Below are positions 25,242 through 64,000 of a stretch of DNA of 64,000 bases, piece by piece. Position 1 is the first letter of the stretch, and every line of letters begins with the position of its first letter. A program made the translations under genes and the position numbers. The stretch spans positions 62,001-126,000 of the forward strand of contig JALIRH010000122.1 of NCBI GenBank assembly GCA_023055505.1, given 5' to 3'. Source of the stretch: Callipepla californica brunnescens. Taxonomy: Eukaryota; Chordata; Aves; Galliformes; Odontophoridae. The notes under the pieces are model-generated. The model saw only the letters and a list, made by a program, of their open reading frames with translations, did no database searches and had not been told where the DNA came from.

Positions 25242-25498
25242 GGCGGCGGCGGCCGGCCGGGACGGGGGCGGCGCTGCGCCGGGAGCGGGAGAATGACGTC
25301 ACGCCCCGCCCCCCCCCCGCTGTAGGCCCGCCCCCTCCCGCCGTATTACCGCGAGCGCGGGGCGGCGCAGCGAAGACACGAGACGGGAGAAAGAGCGGTT
25401 TGTAATGGCAGCGATAAGCACCACGCGGCCGTTCTCCTTCCTACGGAAGGGGAAGGCGGAAGGCCCGGGGCGGGCAGCGGGGAGGTGGGGCGGCCCCG
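25242..25498 (-). other. MICU1 3' UTR / DNAJB12 5' region (257-bp intergenic gap)
   Basis: All of the sequence between the MICU1 stop and the DNAJB12 ATG. It holds GC boxes, a CRE and a C-run near 25309-25318. No AATAAA or ATTAAA is present on the minus strand, so where MICU1 is cleaved is unclear. Confidence 0.7.
25294..25301. promoter_or_regulatory. DNAJB12: Perfect CRE (TGACGTCA) in the DNAJB12 promoter
   Basis: Full palindromic cAMP-response element 53 bp upstream of the DNAJB12 ATG. It is the consensus for CREB/ATF-family factors; occupancy is inferred, not shown. Confidence 0.75.
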
Positions 25499-58469
<32,971 letters not shown>

Positions 58470-60453
58470 CTGTTTGTTCATCCGACCCCCATCCCGAAAA
58501 GAGAAAACAAAACAATCGATTAAACACAGAAGCAGAAGGCTTTCTTGGTGTCCTTACCACCAAGCCATTCACATACACACACCTCTACTGTCACCACTCA
58601 TATTCAGTGGACCTTTTCCAGCCTTCAAATCTGTCAGAATTGGTCTGCAAAGGTCAGTGCTTCCCTGTCTCAAATCAGGGATAAGGAATTGCACAACACT
58701 AAAGACTAGCCGAAATATAAATAAACTAGGTCAATTTTGCTTAACATTGCCTGAATCTTTGGGAGAATACAGTACTGTTGTAAATCAGACCTTTGAGAAT
58801 ATAGGATTTCCAAAGGAAACAATTGGATTTCATTCAAAACATTTTAATTTTAGTTGTACTCTGCAGTAGTAGCCAAGGAAGAACTATTTCACTCAAATGT
58901 GGAATGCAATCAAAGTTACTGGAAGTCTGTAGCTAGCGGAAACACACAGTTCAGGAGTGAGTCTGACAAGCTCACTGAGAAGGACCAGGACTGAAACCAT
59001 ACTCTGACTTTCTTGCTCCACTTCTTTACCACCAGTTTTAACAGAAAGTATCACGTTTTATCACCTGATCTCCTTTACTAAGCTAAGAATCTAAGCCACT
59101 TTGATCCGCTGAAGCTTCAAAGACTGAAAAGGATCCATAAAACTGTTAGGAGCTGCATACTGAATTTCACACTGGTGATCCATTATAAGAACATGGCAGG
59201 AGGAGGCACACACACAAGCACACACAGAGGAAAACAAAATTAATGTAAAGAACAACAGGCGTGGATAGGGTTATTTCACAGAAATCAGATCATGCAAGCA
59301 TAGAAGCATGGTCAAGGCAGGCTGAATTTAGCATCAGCTTTAGGAAAACCACCAACAAACACCACCACACGAGGGCCCAGCTCCACAGCTGTCCCCCACC
59401 GTTACCTCTGTCTAGCGGAGATCCCATCATATACAAGATAAAGGAAAGAAAACTGGTTAACCAACAAGACAACAAGCAGACAAAACATAACATCAAGTTG
59501 AACGGTTAGACTTGCAAAGAGCAAGAAGGTTTTGAAGCAACCAGGTGGTTGCTTGGACCAGGTGCTGCCTCGAAGCCTGGGGCCACATCCCAGCAAGGGT
59601 TAGCACCTCACCCCTGGGGTCAGAGCCACAGGCTGCGGCTGGCATCTCTCATCCAGCCCAGTTTTTGAGAGAACTCACCATTGAGGGTGGCAGCAGATTG
59701 GGGATGAGTTCAGCTAATAATTTAGATGAAAATTTAACCCGTATCTGGCTTGGAAACCACAAGAGAAGAGACAAAAATTCAGTTTTCAGGAAAAACATTC
59801 AGCTCTATCCATCAAGCACAACTCTTTACAGCAGCTCTCCATTTGCTCTCAGGAGCTCAACAGGAATTTAACAAGAGGTGCATCTCACACAGCAGACAAC
59901 ACTAATGGCATTAACTTCATGCAAAGTAACTGATTAATGCTTACAGGATATCAGGTTGAAGCATCATTTACTAAAACACTTTTGCCTCCCCTTCCCATAA
60001 AGATGACTCTCACAAAGCAGCCATCAAGACAACACATTAATGACAAAAACAACACCTGGCTTTCCCTAAAACTGAAGGATCAATGGGAAAATCAGTTTTC
60101 TGCTACTGCTCCCTGCTGGTGCCATCAGCTGCATCTCACCTGCTCACATGATTTATTGCCCTGGTCGCCTTCAGCAACACTTACCACAGACTAGCTGCTA
60201 GCATTCACCTGCTTTCCTGAGCTTTAGGGACCCCACAAAGAAGGTCCACAGGTTGGCTTATTCACTTCTGTGCTTAAAACTTACAGCTAGCAAACTGCTC
60301 AAACGAGTCTCCTTAAGCTTAAAAATCAGATCCACAGAATAACAATAAAATGGATATTAAGTCAGCTGCTCTCTGAAATATAAAGGTTTGGACAGATGGG
60401 AGGGAGAAGCATTTATTCAATTGCATCTCACTTTGAACAGTCAATAAAAAAGG

Positions 60454-60497
<44 letters not shown>

Positions 60498-63400
60498 TAT
60501 TTACTTGTCTAGAACCTGAGGAAGAGGAATGTATGCTGCCACAGCAGTGCCCAGCCTGGCTGCAGCTAACAGGAAAGGGCACAGCTCCCACTGAGCTCCA
60601 CAGTTAAGTGCTCAGGGACTAGCAGACTTAGGTTTAGCTGCCGTTCTGTCGTCAGCTCACGTTCCCCTAACCAGAAACACAGCACAGAACAACAGCAAGG
60701 GTTGAGATGCCTCAGCTCACGTCAGTTTAACACTACTTAGGAATAGAAGATCTGCAAGTGGCAGTCTGTGAGATATGTAGGGCAAAAGCAGATCAGTAAA
60801 CATGTCCCAGCTGAAAACCTCCAGCACTGAGTCTGCCAGCTGGACTCAAAGGAACTGAGTTTTCACAGAAGGATGATGGTTAATTTTCAGAGGAAAATGT
60901 TAATCACAAAAGGCAAATACTCAACAGGTGGATTTCACTTATCCATACATTTAAATTACACACTGCATGTGAATTAAGGCTTCCCAGCTATGCAGCACAT
61001 CAGCCTGCCTGAGCTTCCAGGCCTGCTGTGGAGGGCACAACCCACAGCACAAGCTGAATTTCCAGAGTGCTTGGTTACAGGTTGGACAACTTGAGCATCA
61101 TGTTTTTCTCCATCTTGACTCCACTCCTTGAAGCAGAACAATAGGTTAAAACCACTCAGTGCTACCTCAAGAGCATCACAAGCTGAGCACGTGCAAGCGA
61201 GCGGGGCAGGGGAATAGTTTCGAGCTGAGATGGCTCCTGCTATCAGGCAGTAAACTTGTGGCAAACACACACACAAATCCACTAGCAGCTGCAAAAGAAA
61301 ACAAGCCAAATATACTGTTGATTTCTGCCCAAGCACATCTGTGTGAGGTCAGTGATGAACTGCCAGTCATGGGGGAATGACTTTGTACATAAAGTCAGCT
61401 AAATTCTCTTTTGGCATCAACTAAACACCAACAGCAGGTTAAAAAAAAGTAGTAGCTTTTCAAAATGCCAAGCCTGGTGTGTAACTTCTGACTCAGACAC
61501 AAAGGCAGCCAGTAGCAGCTCAAAGACGAGCATCTCTCATGAAATAACTGGTGTTTTCCCTGCACTTTACGCCACATGGGTTAAACATTCAGTGGTACCC
61601 ACTGAGGGTGACAAACAGCCTCCTCCCAAGTGCCTGTACATGAAGTTGCATACATATGCCTGTAACTCCCAGTCTGTGTTATGCACAGGGCAAAGAGTGT
61701 GATACAAGCAAGCAAAGCACCCAGAGATGTCGCAAAATTCCACATATTCTGCCCCAGAACTGATGATGGAGCATCCCTCAAGCCAAGTGCACAGTGCAGC
61801 TCCCAAGCAAACATACTGAATCAAAGCTGCCAGGTATAAAGGATTTGGAAAACCCACTTGTTCCTTCCTTTGCTTGCTAAACACCACCTTTACTTGAAGT
61901 GATAAAGCAGTTTTCCTAGGGGTGAACAAAGAGTGAAGGGTAATGGGGAGGTGTGGGAGCCCTGTGCTCGCTGTGCTGCACAGGGCTGGGATTGCTGTTG
62001 TGGTTCATGGTGAACAGATCAAAGGACACACTCAGTCTGCTTAACATCAAATTAAGAGAAGGATGCAGTTTTGCAAAGTAACAGCTGCCACCTCTGCAAA
62101 TGGCAGGTGTTGGTTTTGTTCTGCGCTCCCGACTGCAGCTAGGAAACTGTGTCAGCAAAAGCCTCACAGATCCACTTTGTTCTGCGTTTCAGAACTCTCT
62201 AACGAGCAGCACTCAACTTGCCACTTTGGGCAGAACATGCACTTGGCAGGTCACTTCAAGCTGGCAGCATGTGCTCCAGTCTGGAGGAGAAAGCATGTGT
62301 TCCGCACCGCTGTCCATGTAACATGTTTGTGTTTCAGTAGCACCCTTGCACTTTGTGCAGCCAACTTTTGGGAAGTCATCACCCCCACATCCTCACCCAC
62401 CAGTGACTTCCACCTTCTAGAACCAACAAAACAAACGACAGTGCATGCATGATGAGCACATCTCCCGAGTCAGAAAGGAATTTAGTGAATTGCTGAGGAA
62501 TTTCAGGTGAGCCATAACCATCTCTTATCAATATCATAGTGAGTTCATTCCTTTTTAAAAGGAAACAGTTACCAGCATTACTTGAGAAACACAGAACAGT
62601 GGATGTGTCAAACAGTGAGGGCAGCTTGCTGCAAAGCAATTTTCTTCCAGTCCCAACTGACCACCCTCGGTTATGTAAACCATTAGAAGACAGCTACTCA
62701 TATGCTTCTTTTACAGTTCACAAGAGACAGAAGAAAAGGAGTTTAGAAACACAGCGTGTTCAGTATAAAAATCTTTCTGCTTCTCAGTAGAGGTTTCTGA
62801 AACCCCTACAAGTTTTCCCACTACATACACTTAAGATTTCTCTGATCATGTCCATCCTGAGCTCTCTAGATTCATAAGGTGAAGGTGACCTCCTGCATGA
62901 TTGCAGTTTGGGGATATGCATCTCAAAAGGCAAAGCTGCATCTGGGAGAGCACGTGACCGAGGCACATTTTATAGAGAGTAACCCCCTGTGATCTCACAT
63001 CAATCTCTACCCTATTTTTATCTGCCTTATAAACTCTTGCTAATCCTAATGCCTAACACAGTCAAAATGGTAAGCTTGGGAATTATTGGGACAGGGACCC
63101 AGCCCCTTCCACCTGGGAAATGGCTCTGCAGGCACTTGCTGCAGCACCATGTTAATCTGTCACAAAAGCACGAGAAGGAAAACCTTAAGATAAATGCCAG
63201 CGCAAACTGCAGGCAATCTCACCGCAGCCACTGATAATACCGAACTTTGCCTGCATCCAAATGCTGAGCTAGCTTCTGAAATCAAGGGGACTAGTTTATT
63301 TCTTTTGCTCATTTTTCTGAAAAGCTTTAACAGAATGAAAGCTATTAAATCAGAAATCTCGTGATACAACCCATGCTGGCACCTTATACCCGCAATAAGA

Positions 63401-64000
63401 AAAGGGAAAGAAATAGAAAAGGAAAGGCTTTCAGAAGCCTTTCAGCCTGCGTGTGCCAAAGCCCCGTGGGGGACAAAGGCAGGGCAGGTCCCTGTGCTGG
63501 CAAACAAAGACAAACAAGAATCTGAGGGGAACGGGGTGCTTTAAGGCTTCTTTAAAGCTACCCTTAGAACAGGGATGTGAAGTAAGACATTTCAGACAAA
63601 GCACTTGGGGCTTCATATCAATAAAGGAAAAAAAAAAAAAAAAAAAGGGTTTAGGTTGTGACAGAAATCATTACAGTCAATGAAAGTGAGTCAGTAATAG
63701 TAATAATAAAACAGCAGAGAAGTTTATGGGATCATCAGTAGTGGCTCCAGATGATTTATCGGGAATTCTGTGTATTAATATGGGCAAACACAAACAGACT
63801 CTGCATGGCAAATCAGGGTGGTGTCAGAGCATAGGAAAATTTATGACTGCCTAATAAACACTGCAGCTTATGATCTGTCATGAGCACATTTTAATAAAGA
63901 ACTTTTAAACTCTACTTGTGGTGTTATTTATCTGCCTACGTACAAAGGGGACACAAATACGCAGCTGGGCACAGATGAGGTTGTTCTGCATACATCTTTC
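58470..64000 (-). other. MICU1 intron, right edge
   Basis: Upstream intron running off the window. It contains a T40 run at 60455-60494, a short A-run near 63629 and an AT-rich block at 63680-63930. No sequence encoding EFWQ between AG and GT was found by eye, and no earlier MICU1 exon was recognised. Confidence 0.7.
60455..60494. repeat. Poly(T) homopolymer, 40 bases
   Basis: Uninterrupted run of 40 T, equal to poly(A) on the MICU1 strand. No retroposed body was identified beside it. Confidence 0.95.

Overview
The window is vertebrate nuclear DNA, almost certainly from a bird. Its genes have many short exons bounded by GT/AG splice sites. The interspersed repeats are CR1 retroposons with the avian 3' end (TTGGACT...CCTTTCCAAC followed by ATTCTA-type octamers), and promoters sit in CpG-rich islands. 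Gene order (ASCC1, ANAPC16, DDIT4, DNAJB12, MICU1) and orientation match the block on human chromosome 10q22. The block is much more compact here. Gene names rest on my recognition of the encoded proteins and on the shared gene order; no database was searched.

Layout. 578-4078 (-): the first four coding exons of ASCC1, a KH-domain/2H-phosphoesterase subunit of the ASC-1 complex; the rest lies left of position 1. About 4600-5283: a CpG island acting as a divergent promoter for ASCC1 (-) and ANAPC16 (+). 5300-9402 (+): complete ANAPC16 (three coding exons, 110 aa), with a poly(A) signal at 9896. 10510-11152 (+): complete two-exon DDIT4/REDD1 (188 aa), with a TATA box, CCAAT box, E-box/HRE-type motifs and a poly(A) signal at 11425. 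11431-13230: intergenic. 15732-25241 (-): complete DNAJB12 (eight coding exons, 374 aa). 25499-58469 (-): the last seven coding exons of MICU1, which encode 297 codons including both EF-hands; the 5' half lies right of position 64000.

The five genes do not form a pathway. They are a conserved linkage group of mostly housekeeping functions: transcription coactivation/DNA repair, APC/C cell-cycle control, stress inhibition of mTORC1, ER-membrane protein quality control and mitochondrial calcium uptake. All the rest is intron, repeat or intergenic sequence. I found no RNA gene, no CRISPR array and no novel protein-coding system.

The points most worth checking are these. MICU1 has a non-canonical GC-AG intron, and the next exon has a weak donor. 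Only 257 bp separate the MICU1 stop from the DNAJB12 start, with no canonical poly(A) signal between. A CR1 element ends 17 bp from a DNAJB12 splice donor. A solo LTR with TG...CA ends and a 5-bp target duplication lies in a DNAJB12 intron. A 68-bp tandem duplication includes the probable acceptor of the first ASCC1 coding exon. DDIT4 has a shortened N-terminus. Several AT-rich, TAAT-motif-rich intronic islands look like regulatory elements.
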